Origin: Penium margaritaceum | Taxonomy: Eukaryota > Streptophyta > Zygnematophyceae > Desmidiales > Peniaceae | DNA length: 64,000 nt | Assembly: GCA_023375785.1 (NCBI GenBank) | Contig: SZWC01001531.1 | Span: 124,399 to 188,398, forward strand | Direction of reading: 5' to 3' | Shown here: one piece after another, positions 1 to 12,206 of the stretch | Numbering within the stretch: position 1 is the stretch's first letter | Layout of the letters: every line of letters begins with the position of its first letter | The notes under the pieces: model-generated | Databases searched by the model: none | Told to the model about the DNA's origin: nothing | The model's input: the letters and a program-made list of their open reading frames with translations, nothing else | Program-made: the position numbers and the translations under genes

Positions 1-3000
1 GGGGGGGGGGGGAAACAATGGTTTGGGAATACTAGTTATTGATTAGCAAGTACAAAAAACCTTTAAAAAGTTGTGGCACAGTGTAGCTACCATGCACAAT
101 GACCAACAAAAGCAGGCATATGTCACAGACCATGGCCGGAGAATTTCACCATGGGTGGACAACATTAACGACGCATAATACGAGTCACAACTGATCGGAG
201 GAGGTCAAAATGATTTGAGAATACCGGTTATTGACTAGCAAGTGCAAATACCTTCAAAACATAGTACCACGGTTTCACTACCATGCAAAATGACCAACCA
301 ATGTAGGCATGTGTCACTGACCATAAACAAATAAGTTCACTATGTGTGGTCAAACTTTACAACGCATAGTACGAGTCGTAAATGGTCAGAGGGGGAAGCA
401 ATGGTTTTGGAATACAAGTCATTGACTAGCCAGAACAAAGACCTTCAATAGGTAGTGGAACGGTGTGGCTACCATGCACAAGGACCAACCAAAGCAGGCA
501 TATGTCACTGACTATGCCCTAAGAATATCACTATGTGTGGTCAACATTTCCAAATCATAATACGAGTCACAAATAGTCAGAGCAATAAACAATGGTTTGA
601 TAATACTGGTTATCAACTAGCAAGTACAAAGACCTTCAATAATTCATAGCACGATGTGGCTACCATGCATAATGACCAACCAAAGTAGGCATATGTCACT
701 GATCATGACTCGGTGAATTTAACTACGTGTGGTTAACGTTGACAACTCATAATACAAGACACAAATGGTCAGATGGTGAAGCAATGGGTTGGGAATACTG
801 GTTATTGACTGGCAAGTACAAAAACCTTCAATTAGTAGTGGCACGGTGTGGCTACCATGCACAATAACCAAACAAAGTAGGCATTTGTCAGTAACCATGA
901 CCAAAGAATCTCACTATGTGTGGTCAACGTTGACAACTCATAATACGAGTCACAAATGGTCAGAGTGGGAAATAATGGTTTGGAAATAGTAGTTTTTGTC
1001 TAGCAAGTACAAAGACCTTCAATGAGTAGTGGCACGGCGTGGCTACAATGCCCTATGACCACCCAAAGGAGGCATATGTCACTAGCCATGACCAAATGAT
1101 TTCACTCTGTGTGGTCAATGTTGACAACAGATAACATGAATCACAAATGGTCAACGGGGAAACAACGGTTTTGAAAAACTAGTTATTGTCTAGCAAGTAC
1201 AAAGAGCTTTAATAAGTAGTGGCACCGCATGCCTAACGTGCACTATGACTAACAAAAGTAGGCATATGTCACTGACTTTGACCAAAGAAATTCACTTTGT
1301 GTGGTCAACGTTGATAACTCATACGACGAGTCACAAATGGTCAGAGGGAGGAACGGTGGTTTGGGAACACTAGTTTCAGAATACCAAGTACAAAGACCTT
1401 CAATAAGTAGTGGCACAGTGTGGCTATCATGCACAATGACCAACCAAAGTAGGCTTATGTCACTGATCATGACCAAATGATTTCACTATGTGTGGTCCAC
1501 GTTGACAAATCATAGTACATGTCACAAATGGCCAGAGGGGGAGACAATGGTTTGGAAATCCTAGCTATCAACTAGCAAGCAAAAGACCGTGAATACGTAG
1601 TGGCATGGTGTGACTACCATGCACAATGATCATTTAAAGAAGGCATATGTCAGTGACCATGACCAAAGAATTTCACTATGTGGCGTCAACGTTGCCTACT
1701 CATAATACGAGTCACTAGTGGTCAGAGGGTGAAACGATGGATTGGCAATACTAATTAACGACTAGTAAGTAAAACTTTTTTTCAAATAGTAGTGGCACAC
1801 TGTGGATACCACACACAATGACCAATCAAAGTATGGATATGTCACTGACCATGACCAAAGAATTTCACTATGTGTGGTCAACGTTGACAAATTATACTAC
1901 GAGTCAATAATCGTCAGAGGGGGAAAAATGGTTTACGAACGCTAGTTATTGGAAAGCAAGTTTAAAGACCTTAAAGAAGTAGTGGCACGGTGTGGCTACC
2001 ATGCACAATGACCAGCAAAAGTAGGCATATGTCACTGACGATGACCAGGGAGTTTCACTATGTGTGTTCCACGTTGATAACTCATAATACGATTCACAAA
2101 TGGTTAGAGGGGGAAACAATGGTTTGAGGATACTACTTATCGACTAGCATGTTCAAAAACCTTTAAGAAGTACTGGCACTGTGTGGCTACCATGCAAAAT
2201 GACCACCCAAAGTAGGCATATGTCACTGACCATAACCAAAGATTTTCACTATGGGTGGTCAACGTTGACAGCTCATAATACAAGTCACAAATTGTGAGAG
2301 GGGGAAACATTGGTTTGGGAATACTAATAATCAACTGGCAGCTACAAAGACCTTCAATACGTAGTGGCGCGGTGTGGCTACCATGCACAAGAACCAACCA
2401 AAGGAGGCATATGTCACTGACCATGACCAAAGAATTTGACTATGTGTGGTCAACATAGACAACCCATAATACGAGTCACAAATAGTTGGGGGGGGGGGGG
2501 GAAACAATGGTTTGGAGATACTTGTTATCAAATAGCATGTACAAAGACCTTCAAAAAGTGGTGGCACAGTGTGGCTACCATGTACAATGACCATCCAAAG
2601 TAGGCATATGTCACTGACCATGGCTAAAGAATTTCACTATGGATGGTCAACGTTGACAGCTCATACTACGAGTCACAAACGGTCAGAGGGGTAAACAATG
2701 GTTTTGGGAATACTAATTATCAACTGGCAAGCAAACCGACCTTCAACAAGTAGTGGCACGGTGAGGCTACCATGCACAATGACCAACCAAAGTCGGCATA
2801 TGTCACTGACCATGACCAAAGAATCGCACCATGTTTGGTGAACTATGATTACTCTTGATACGAGTCACAAATGGTCAGCCCGGGGAAACAATCATTTGGG
2901 GATACTAGGTATCAACTATCAAGTACAAAGATCTTCAAAAAGTAGTGACAAGGTGTGGCTACCATGCACAATGACCAACCAAAGTATACATACATCACTG

Positions 3001-4974
3001 ACCATGAGCAAAGAACTTCACTATGGGTGGTCAACATTGACAACTCATAGTATAAGTCACAAAAGGTCAGAGGGGGAAACAATGGTTTGGAAACACTAGT
3101 TATCAAATAGCATATACAAAGACATTCAAGAAGCAGTGGTATGGTGTGGCTACCCTGTACAATGACCAACTAAAGTAGACATATGTTACTGACCATTACC
3201 TAAGTATTTCACTATATGGGTGAACGTTGAAAAATCATAATATGAGTCACAAATAGTCAGAAGGGAAAGAAATGGTTTGGGAATACTAGTTATCAACTAC
3301 CAAGTACAAATACCTGCAATGAGTAGTGGCACAGTGTGGCTACCATGCACAATGACCAACCAGAGGAGGCGTATGTCACTAACCATGACCAGAGAATTTC
3401 ATTGTATGTGGCCAAAGTTGACAACTCATGTTAAGAGCCACAAATGGCCACAGGGGAAAACAATGGGTTGGGAATACTAGTCATCAATAGCAAGTACAAA
3501 GACCTTCAATAACTGGTTACCATGTGTGGCTACCATGCACAATGACCAACCAAAGAAGGCAAATGTCACTGACCGTGACCAAAGAATTTCACTATAAGTG
3601 GTAAACGTCGACAGCTCTTTAAGTAAGTTACAAGTGGTCGGAGGGAGAAGCTATGGTTTGGGAGTACTAGTCATTGACTAGCAAGTACAAATACCTTTAA
3701 TAAGTAGTGGTACGGTGTGGTTAGCATGTACAATGACCAACCAAAGTAGGCATATGTCACTGATCATGACCAACCAATTTCACTTTGTGTTGTCAACGTT
3801 GACAATTCGTAATATAAATCACAAATGGTCGGAGGGGGGAACAATGGTTTGGGAATACTAGTTATCAACTAGCAAATAGAAATACCTTTAATAAGGACTG
3901 GCACGGTGTGGCTACCATGCACAACGACCAACCAAAGTAGGCATATGTTATTGACCATGACCAAAGTATTTCACTATGTGTGTTCAATGCTAACAACTCA
4001 TAACACAAGTCACAAATGGTCAGAGAGAAAAATAATGGTTAGACAATACCGTTATTCTACTAGCAAGGTTAAAGATGACCAATACGCAGTGGCCCGGAAT
4101 GGATACCATGGACAATGACCAACCAAAGTAGGCATATGTCACTGACCATGGCCAAAGAATTGTACTATGTGTGGTAAACGTTGACAACTCATTATACGAT
4201 TCACAAATGGTTGGAGGGGGAAACGATGGGTTTAGAATACTAGTTACTGACCAGCAAGTACAAAGTCATTCAACATGTAGTGGTATGGTGTGGCTACCCT
4301 GCACAATGACCAACCAAAGTAGGCATATATCACTGACCATGACCGAATAATTTCACTATGTGTGGTCAACGTTGACACCTCATAACATGATTCACTTATG
4401 GTCATAGGTGAGAACAATGGCTCGGAAATACTAGTTATAAACTAGCAAGTACAAATAGCTTCAATACGCAATGGCACAATGTGGCTACAATGCACAATGA
4501 CCAACCAAAGTAGGCATATGTGACAGACCATGAACAAAGAATTCTACCATGTGTGGTCAACGTTGACAACTCATAACACGGGTCAAAAATGGTCAAATGC
4601 GGAAACAATGGTTTGGGAATACTTTTTGCTGAATAGCAAGTACAAAGACCTTCAATAAGTAGTGGTACCGTGTGGATCCCACGCACAATGACCAACCAAA
4701 TAGGCATATGTCACTGACCATGACCGAAGAATTTCACTATGATGGGTCAGCATTGACAACCCATAACACCAGTCACAAATGGTCAGAGGGGGGAACCTTA
4801 GTTTGGGAATACTCGTATCGACTAGCAAGTACAAAGACATTCATTTACTAGTTACACGGAGTAGCTACCATGCACAATGACCAACCAAAGTAGGTATATG
4901 TCACTGACCATGACCAAAGAATTTCACCATGTGTGCTCACCTCTGACAGCCCGTAATACGAGTCACAAATGGTC
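1..4974 (+). repeat. Satellite A array, forward orientation (about 26 copies of a 191 bp unit)
   Basis: The block CCATGCACAATGACCAACC recurs at 291, 482, 673 and 865, giving a period of 191-192 bp. Each unit carries the same landmarks in order: GCATATGTCACTGACCATGA, AAGAATTTCACTATGTGTGG, a palindrome GTCAACGTTGAC, CACAAATGGTCAGAGGGGGA, and TACTAGTTATTGACTAGCAA. Units differ by many scattered substitutions and small indels, so the array is old. Short open frames on both strands are broken within one or two units and have no coding character. The array begins in a G-run at base 1 and ends within CACAAATGGTC, where B starts. A unit of 191 bp is in the size range of nucleosome-sized satellites; any centromeric role is inference only. 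Confidence 0.95.
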
Positions 4975-5046
4975 CAAGACATCTGGGGCAAGCCCAAGAC
5001 AACTGGAGCAAGCTCAATGCAACTTGAGCAAGGCCAAGACAACCGG
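4975..5046 (+). repeat. Satellite B, short forward block at the A/B junction
   Basis: Three to four copies of a 20 bp unit (CAAGACAACTGGAGCAAGGC) start directly after the A monomer breaks at CACAAATGGTC. The first unit is the variant CAAGACATCTGGGGCAAGCC, which also begins B at 33961 and, inverted, ends it at 20934. The block is cut by the gypsy-like element. The B sequence resumes at 20376 in the same orientation, so both pieces were one array before insertion. Confidence 0.93.
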
Positions 5047-5051
5047 AGAAG

Positions 5052-6209
5052 TGATGCCCCCAGTTTTTCCGCGCCTCTAGCTTTCTCCGCGCAGGCTTGA
5101 TTCCGCGCGTAATCCGCAGAATATGCACTTCTTGCTGTTACCACAGCTCTACTCAGATAGGGAGCAGCATCACAGGTTCCCCACCCCTAGCTATTGGCAG
5201 TTCCGCGGACTGAAGACCTGAACCTCGGTGCACAAACCTCACCGATGAATGACACTCCGCGGTCCACTCCTTGCCACACGGGAGCCGCCACCGCGTGGCT
5301 TCCAGCTCCTCTCCGCGGAACCCTTCTTCCGCGGACGTGTGCAAGCGAAGGCACCGCCAGCAGTTCACATCACTCAGACTTTCGGTTCCTCGCGCACACA
5401 ACTCCGCAGTCCGCGCACAGGATTCCAAGGAGAACACAAAAGCAACGGGACGGAGAGAAATGGGAGTGGTTGAATGTCATAGATGAATTTGGCAAAGTAC
5501 ATGAATGCGGAGTACTGTTCAGGAATACATGCAAGACTGAGTTGCATTTGTGCTACTGCTACTGAGGTCCTTTTCTACTTGGGACTCCGCATGGCGAGTC
5601 TGCATGCCGTTCGTCTCATCCCTCTCCCAGTATCCTATTTCCCTTCTACTTGGACTCCACGCGGTGCGGCTACGTACCGCGGGTCTCGTCCTCCGCCACC
5701 TGCACACACACAACACATCCTCTACTGATCATTTCCTACATCCGCGGCTCGTGTACGCGGTTCCTTGTGTTCTTCCTTGAATCTTTGCCTTCCGCGGTGC
5801 GTCTCCAGGGGCTGCTCCGTGATTGATGCATGATCACTCATGTTGATTGGATGTTCTTCCCTTGATTGCTCGGCCCTTCTGCTGACCTGTCTGCACTCTG
5901 TTAGTGATCGCGGGTCTTGCTGCGGCTTGTCCCTGTTCTCCTTGTACCACGGATTTTCCGCCACCGCTTCTCGCCACTTTCTCTTTCCGACACAAGCACT
6001 TGAGCTAGGGGAACCACCGCAGGTGGTTCTGCTAACCTGCGGCGGTTCTCCTGTACACCCCCTGGTCCTCACCGCCCCTGGACTCCGCGCTACCCCTCGC
6101 TGAACCGCGTCCGCAGAAACCAGCGCTCGGTGCGTGGATCTAAGCCTGCCCATGCTTTTCTTCACTGACAGATCTTCCCCACGGAGCTGCGATGGAAGTG
6201 TGCCTGACA
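5052..6209 (-). repeat. 3' LTR of the gypsy-like element
   Basis: This 1158 bp repeat matches 19213-20370 end to end at equal length. On the plus strand it starts TGATGCCCCCA and ends TGACA. It is the 3' LTR because the element reads on the minus strand. It is rich in CCGCGG. The plus-strand open frames in it (for example 5194-5565) recur in the other LTR and have no recognisable protein similarity. A stem-loop lies at 6011-6048. Confidence 0.93.
6011..6048. other. Stem-loop within the gypsy LTR
   Basis: Arms 6011-6024 (GAACCACCGCAGGT) and 6035-6048 (ACCTGCGGCGGTTC) pair with one mismatch over 14 bp around a 10 nt loop. The other LTR carries the corresponding inverted repeat with a few changes. 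A role in the LTR transcript is inference. Confidence 0.6.
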
Positions 6210-6214
6210 CTGAT

Positions 6215-6235
6215 GCCCCCAACCCCCCCTTTTTT
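6215..6235 (-). other. Polypurine tract of the gypsy-like element
   Basis: On the minus strand this reads as a purine run AAAAAAGGGGGG followed by TTGGGGG, just inside the 3' LTR. This is where LTR retrotransposons prime plus-strand DNA. Position and composition both fit. Confidence 0.75.
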
Positions 6236-6258
6236 GCAAGACTCTGCCCTAGAGTCTT

Positions 6259-7902
6259 TTACCGAGTTATCCGCTTTAAGTGTTTGCGGGGCGTGGGACG
6301 ATTCTGTTCCTGGCACGGTCTGTAGTACTTCTCCACGGTTCCTCCCTTCCTCTGTTGCCTCTCCGCACACTCATCGTGGACGAAGTGTCTGCACCCTTCG
6401 CACCGGGCTTCCATCGTGGGCGAGGTGACCAGCTTCTTGCATGAGGAGCAGTGTGGTGCGCGCTCGTACTTCTTGTAGCTTGAGCACCGGTAAACCTTCT
6501 TGCCCTCGTTGCTCCGTCCCACCTCCGCGGTGCAATGCTCATGTACAATTCCTCCTTAGTGCTCACAGCGATAGACTATCCCTTCGAGCCGTCCGCCGTA
6601 GTTGTCTCCGGTGCAGGTGCGTTTGTTGGACAACTTCCACTTGATCTTTCGTGTCTTGCCGCAACAACCACTGCAGGTCCAAATGCCCTCCTTCCCGCGT
6701 ACCCCACACCACAGGTGGCACATTGTCTTCCACATTCCGCACGGCTTGCCGAACTCTGTCGAATCCTCTGCGCATGCTCTACAGACTGGAGCCAAGGTGT
6801 CTTCATCATAGGACAGTGCCGCCCCTTCCTCCATGGCGGCAATCCCTACACACTTGTGGCACTGTCACGCCCAAGCCGAGCTGCCTGTAACCAGGCAACC
6901 TTGGTGGGCCAGCCTGTTGCACTGACGGCAGTGTTCACCCTTGCTAACCGCCTTGACACAGGTGGGGGAGCTCTCCGCGGTTGCTCTGAGCGAGTCTTCC
7001 TCATCTTCCAAGTCCAGTTCTTCCCCCTCTGCGGTCACCCACGGTGGCTTCCGTGTTCCCTACTGATGTTCGGCTTGTCGGTGATAGCGCTTGCACTTCT
7101 TTGGTCCGCTACATGCCCCTTTTTCATTCCGCGGCTGTTATATGCACCTGTCACATATTATTCGGTGACATCCTTCACATTTTTGCACCGTCCTGCCCCA
7201 GTGGTGCCCACATCGGGTCCACGTTTTGCTTTCCTTCTCCTTCCTGGCTTGTTCCGCTGCTGCCACCCGTCCTTCCTCCTGCCATTGCCGCATGGTTGTG
7301 CCTGAGACTGTGCGGGGTCCTTGCCGCGTCCCTGCCTGCCCTTCCTCTTTCTCCTTCTCCTCTTCTTCCTCCGGATCCCATCTTCCGCGGGCTTATCCAC
7401 CTGAGGCTTGGCCGGCCCCGTCACCTCCTTTCTTTTTCTGCTCTGCTTCCTTCTCCTGACCCTCCTTGAGGCAGTTCACACACGTGCCATTTAGCCCAAT
7501 GCAGCGCTTGGCCATCCCCTGGTACGCTGGCTGGCCACAGACGCGGCAGACGACCTTCAAGAGTGATGTCTCTAGCAAGTTTTCCCCGCACACCGTGCAG
7601 GGGCCTATGTAGCTGGCCAGGTCGCGGGGGCTCATGGGTGCGCTTCTCCGCGGAGTAGCCGCGGGTGTCCTAGGGGTTACCTCTCCATTGCCCGTTCGTT
7701 GTGACCCTGACTGCTCCGGTCGTTCCGGGTGTTCCTGCTGCTGCCGGCCTCCTTGCTCCTCCCTTTGTCGCCTTTGCCCCACTTGCACGTCTCCAGCGGA
7801 TACCTCCTGAACGTCGGAGCCGTCCGCTGGTTCATCTTCCTCAGGTTCCTGGCTCCATGCCTCCTCTTGTTCCGAGACCTGAGCCTCACACCGCTCCAAC
7901 AC
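6259..7902 (-). pseudogene. Cys-rich, zinc-finger-like segments downstream of integrase (gypsy element)
   Basis: Three minus-strand segments (about 7902-7393, 6834-6556 and 6522-6259) are rich in CxxC pairs. The first has an acidic, Gln/Glu-rich N-terminal part and then CTVCGE, CRVCGQ and CVNCLKE. The second has CRAC and CSGCCG pairs. The third has HCSSCK, then CEGCRHFVHDEC, the Cys/His spacing seen in PHD- or zinc-ribbon-type fingers. They lie between the integrase and the 3' LTR, where standard gypsy elements usually have no coding sequence, although some large plant elements carry extra frames there. I do not recognise the family. Alternatives are a displaced nucleocapsid or captured host sequence. 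The segment is treated as a broken part of the retroelement. Confidence 0.5.
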
Positions 7903-7911
7903 CTCCGCCCG

Positions 7912-9051
7912 TTATCCCCTTAAGCCCTTGCATTGCTCAAGCGGGTGAAGCTCCCCACCCATTCTTGGTATGTATGTCTGCCAGGCCGGGGGCAGCAGGA
8001 CGGATGGGTTCAGTGAGCTCCGCTCACTGAACCCATCCGGCCCTTCCAACCAAACATGTCCCGCGTCCACGGCAGCCACGCGGTACACCTCCCGTTCCTT
8101 CTCTGCTTCACGTCCCGCGCCTGGGAATGGGTGGAGGTAGACCAGGTTCCCTTCCCTGATTGGCCCATGGTTGAGGCGTCGGTTGGTTGCGTCGCATCCG
8201 CGCCAGGCCAAGACAGACGCGCGGAGTCGTGCCTCTGCTCTTACTGCGGAAGTTGTTTTGGCATCGTGCTCGGTACTACTCCTGCACTTCCTTATCTTTC
8301 GCCATCTCCTATTCCTCCTCTGATCAACCATCCTGCTACTGCTCCGGGTCGAGTGGCATCTGCAGTGGTGGTTGCGGCATGCCCAGCGCCGCGCGTGGAG
8401 GCTGTCCGAAGAGGAGGGCGTGGGGCGAGAACGATGTGGCGCGGCTGGGGGTGATGTTGAGGAAGTGGGCGGTTTTCTTGAGGGTGTCCTCCCAGTCTCT
8501 TTCTTCTGCGATAGCCACAGTCCGCTCCTGAATTTTGTGTAGCCGCTTGACTTGCCTCTGCGAGTCACGTGCTGCACGCCCCACTCCGCGAGTTCCTCGC
8601 ATAATGCCCCTACAAACTCTATGCCATTATCGTTGTGCACCACGCAAAAACCACCGAACAGGTAGAAGATCTCCTCCCAGATGAAACGGGCTGCCCGCTC
8701 TGAGGACTTGTTGGGGACGGCCCTGACCCACATGTACTTGGTAAAGTGATCCACTGCTGCAATCCAATACCGCTCCCCTTGAGCGCGGCAAGGTCGTGGC
8801 CCATAGAAGTCAATGATGATACGATCCAAGGGTTTGCTGATAGGAGAGGGCAAGTAGAGGGGCATGTTTCGCGGCGTAGCTTTTTGGTGTCGCTCACATG
8901 GCGCGTAGTATTGTACCACCTCTTTGGTGATTGCCAGAAGATCTGGCACATGCAAGATGGAGGATAACCGCTCCTTTGGTGCCTGTACACTGGAATGGTG
9001 GTGACGGTGGTAGGCCTCGATCACCGCTCTTTGCATGGTGGATGGAGGCAC
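7912..9051 (-). pseudogene. Integrase region of the gypsy-like element
   Basis: The minus-strand frame shows the retroviral/gypsy integrase plan. An N-terminal His/Cys zinc-binding-like stretch (AYHRHHH ... CERHQKA) comes first. The catalytic core follows with IIIDFYGP and then VVHNDNGIEFVG, the first two acidic positions of the DDE core. A C-terminal part resembles the small beta-barrel of such integrases (EGNLVYLHPFPG ... VYRVAAVDAGHVWLEGPDG). It lies about 4.4 kb beyond the RNase H segment instead of directly after it, so something sits between them. It belongs to a broken element and is not expected to act. Confidence 0.85.
8001..8039. other. Perfect 18 bp inverted repeat with a 3 nt loop
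   Basis: Arms 8001-8018 (CGGATGGGTTCAGTGAGC) and 8022-8039 (GCTCACTGAACCCATCCG) are exact reverse complements around TCC. The hairpin falls in the 3' part of the integrase segment. It could be a structured RNA element, a fold-back duplication, or a terminator-like structure. No T-run follows that would make it a simple terminator. Confidence 0.85.
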
Positions 9052-11489
9052 CCACTGGATGTGTGGCGTAGTCCGCCAAAGGCGACTGCCCTCCCATACA
9101 CATTGCTCGCAGAGGCGGGCAAGGTCATCTTCTTCTGCCAGTTATACTCCACCCCCATCTGGGTGCCCAAGGTCTTGTATACCTTGTCCGCATCCACTTT
9201 CTGTTGCTCCTTGGTTGTGGCACAAAGCAAGATGTGAGCGGTCCGCCATATCCGCCAATCCTATGTTTCAACGGGTCCCTTTTTTCCTGTCTTTTCCGCA
9301 CCGGCCTCCCCTACCTTCCCCTTCTTCTCCTTTTGTAGTGCTGGGAAGCCCTGTGCTTGCCTTGCATCCTGCTCCGCCTTCATTGCCTGCAGGCACCGTT
9401 GATTCTCTTCATCATACGCGGATGGCTCTCTGTCCCAGCTGTCTGGCACTGGGAAGAGCCGTAGGATTCCCACCGCACATAATTCCCCTTTGTTCCACTA
9501 GCCACACAGCCCCACCTTTGGTGGTGCCGTATGCCGCCGACCCCGTGCTCCGCGGACCTCACCTGTCTCCGCCACTGGCTTTTGTCCCGCCGCTGCCTCT
9601 TGTAGTCGCAATAGACCTAGCCCCCTTGCAATAGGCTGTTCTTCGTCGGATTCTGGTGATTCAGTTAGCTCGGAGATCACCACCCCCGCGGTCCTCTCTT
9701 TGGTCTCAGGGACCGCGGTGCTTTTCCCAGTCCCGTTTTCTTGGTGTGCTGCTGCACCGACGCCTCCCAGTAGGGGTTGCAAGTGAGCTGGAACCGAGCC
9801 AGCGGGCATTGAGAAATTGCGGAATACTGCCATGAGCAACTCCATGGCTTGGACTGCGTCCTGCTGGGCTTGTGCGAGCGGCGTAGGGTCAATGTCTTGC
9901 GGCATGTTCTGAGCGAGGCGGTGCTGCTTGTCGCGCTTAGCAGCGGGTGCACCAACAGTGCTATCCTCCATGGTTCGCTTTTCTTTTCCTCGTCAGCGGG
10001 GTCTCAGCGTGGTGTCCGCGGAGGGGGCCTTTGTTTCCGCGGTTGGCTTCTTACTAGGGGTGGCTGCGGCACTGATGGAGGCCGCTTGGTGTGGGGTAGC
10101 CTGTCTGCTGGTGATTGCTGATGTCGCAGCTTGCTTGGCCACCTTCTAAAGCCTGGCCTGTTTAGTCCGCAGAGCCTTTGACAGGGCAGGTCGGGGAACG
10201 CCCTTCCATGTTGTCCACCTGGCTCCAGCCGGTCTCACTTGCGCACGCACATCCTGTCCCTGACTTCCGCTTGCCGCTTGGACCGTTCCTTGTTGCTCCG
10301 CTGCCTGTTCTCTTGTCACTTGTTCCGCCATTGGGTTTGCTCCCTCTGCCACGCCTCGCCCCGTATGTTCCGTCTTTGCCATCGCGGCCTCTACTTCCGC
10401 TCTTGCCTCCTCCAGCTCTGTCTCCAGCTCCGCGACAACCTATGTTGCAACAGCTTCTACTTCTTGCTTTTCTTCTTCCACCCTCTGTTGCCAGACAGCC
10501 TACAGCTTGCCCCTTGTCTGCACAAGCTGATGAGAATCGCGGAGGTATTCGTGAGCCTCCTCTACTTCCATGAGAATGTGGCTCTTCTCTTTCCGACACA
10601 CTTCTGCTGCTTCCCGTGCCCAGTGGTTTGCGGCCTCTTCTGTTAGCTGGGTGTCCACTCATGATAATGTCTTCCACAGTCCCTGTGCTTCCGCAGCTAC
10701 TATCCACTGCCGCGGAGCTCCATCCAACGTGAGCTGCCAGCACTCACTGCTGGCAGCATACCAATTCTTGTATCACATCGCCGCATCAGTGATGCTTGCA
10801 AGTTCCGGCGCTGTGTACCGTGCTCCCCATTTGGCAGTGACCAGCCCAATCAGGTATCCCCACTTCCAAACTTTTGCCGCGGTTTTTCGGTCTGGTGACT
10901 CCATCGTTCCCGCAGGCATATTGTGGGCTTGGTAGAGGGTGAGTGCCCGGGCACGTTCCTGCAGCAGATGTACATATCGTCGGGTGGGATCCGCGTTATG
11001 GTCGCTGCGGACCAGAAGCCACCATTTGCGGGCAGTATTCACGGCGCCTTCTAGCTGTTCTTTGTCAAGAAATGCTGCCATTCATGTCATTCCACTGCTT
11101 AGCCGAAGATGGAGGATGTTGCGGAGAGCCGAGATGAGTCGCTCTACTCCTGTTGTTTCCAGCATTTGATCTTGTCGTTTGCGTTGGTTTAGTGCCAATG
11201 CAGTCTTGGCCGCGCCTTTCAGAGCCACCTGCCATGCCTTGTTATAGAAGGAGTTCCCCATGTCCGCGCGGATTACCTCCGGGAGCTCGTCCTGCAGGTG
11301 CATAACAACACTGCTGACCACGTCCAGTAGCTGGTTTGCCCTGGGTTCATCTGCGCTATCTCCAGAGCTCTCTTCCAGGTAGGTCCGTGCACCTTCTATT
11401 ATCGTTCCTGCACTGAGCGCGGGATGTGGTGTGCTGTGCGCGGGCTTGTCTCGTGAGGCTGGTGGGGAGGAAGAGTGCGCTGCTGGCAC
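9052..11489 (-). pseudogene. Unrecognised stretch inside the gypsy-like element, gag-like in places
   Basis: No reverse transcriptase or RNase H motif is visible here. Minus-strand segments include a helical, charged stretch (about 11489-10773, with KWWLLVRSDHNADPTRRYVH), a Gln/Glu-rich stretch (about 10382-10146), and a Pro/Gln-rich stretch (about 9971-9498, with AQQDAVQAMELLMAVFRNF). Composition and position downstream of a second protease-like copy suggest gag-type material from a second element or a recombinant, but I have no motif to prove it. A small 10 bp inverted repeat with a 5 nt loop lies at 10733-10757. The strip 9021-9230 may be the start of the integrase region. Confidence 0.4.
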
Positions 11490-11666
11490 AAAGGGGACAG
11501 AGGGCGGTGGTGCGCCTGCGGATGCGGTCAGTGCCGGCGATGCGGGAGGGACCAGTGTTGGAGGTGCTCCTAGTGACGGTGCTGGGATTGCTGCCGTGGG
11601 TGGTGCGGTGGAGCCTGGTACCGGAGTTACTCCAGGTGAGACCGTTGATGCTGCCGTTGTTGGGGG

Positions 11667-11993
11667 TAAGGCTGCACACCAAATCCTAGGATTCGTGAAT
11701 AAGATTCGCGAACCCGGAAAAAGATTCGGATTCGGGGATCCAAATCCTTCATGAGGATTCGATTCGGGATTCGGAGATCCTTTCCCTATTGTTTCAACAT
11801 GGAAAACAGGGATTTATGTGGCAGATTAGAGGATTTTTACCTGCCATCACCCATAGGATTCGGAAAAGATTCGTGAATCTTACGGATTCGCGAATCCAGA
11901 TTCGGATTCGTGAATCAAAGCCAAACCTGGATTCGGATTCGTGAATCCGAATCCAATCTGGGATCCGGGAATCTTACCCGGTGTGCACCCTTA
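11667..11993. mobile_element. hAT-like MITE, copy 1 (327 bp)
   Basis: The element starts TAAGGCTGCACACC and ends GGTGTGCACCCTTA, 14 bp terminal inverted repeats with one mismatch. It is flanked by an exact 8 bp duplication GTTGGGGG (11659-11666 and 11994-12001). An 8 bp target duplication is the hAT superfamily hallmark. The interior is full of GATTCG/CGAATC, including the perfect palindrome GGATTCGCGAATCC, and has no transposase frame, so it is non-autonomous. It differs from the copy at 46403-46729 by about 4 of 327 bases, with no length change. It sits inside the gypsy-like element, so it inserted later. Confidence 0.93.
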
Positions 11994-12206
11994 GTTGGGG
12001 GTGTAGAAGGGTCCGATGTCGGGGCTATTCCAGGCGAGGTTGCTGCTACTGTCGTCGAGAGTGCAAGGGGACCCAGTGGGGCCACAGATGTCCTAGGCGA
12101 TTCGGAGGGGATTCAAGGAGCCGGGGATATTCCACGTGGCGCGGAAGGGACCCGGGCAGCGAAAGAAGCCCCAAGTGATGCAAGATAGCCCAACGTTGGA
12201 GATGCT

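Noticed and set aside
5194-5565. Plus-strand frames at the left and right gypsy LTRs (123 codons each)
   Set aside because: They recur in both LTRs because the LTRs are duplicates. They run antisense to the element and have no recognisable domain.
6535-7305. 256-codon plus-strand frame in the gypsy-like element
   Set aside because: It is antisense to the Cys-rich minus-strand segments; it is Leu/Ser/Pro-rich by composition and without domain motifs.
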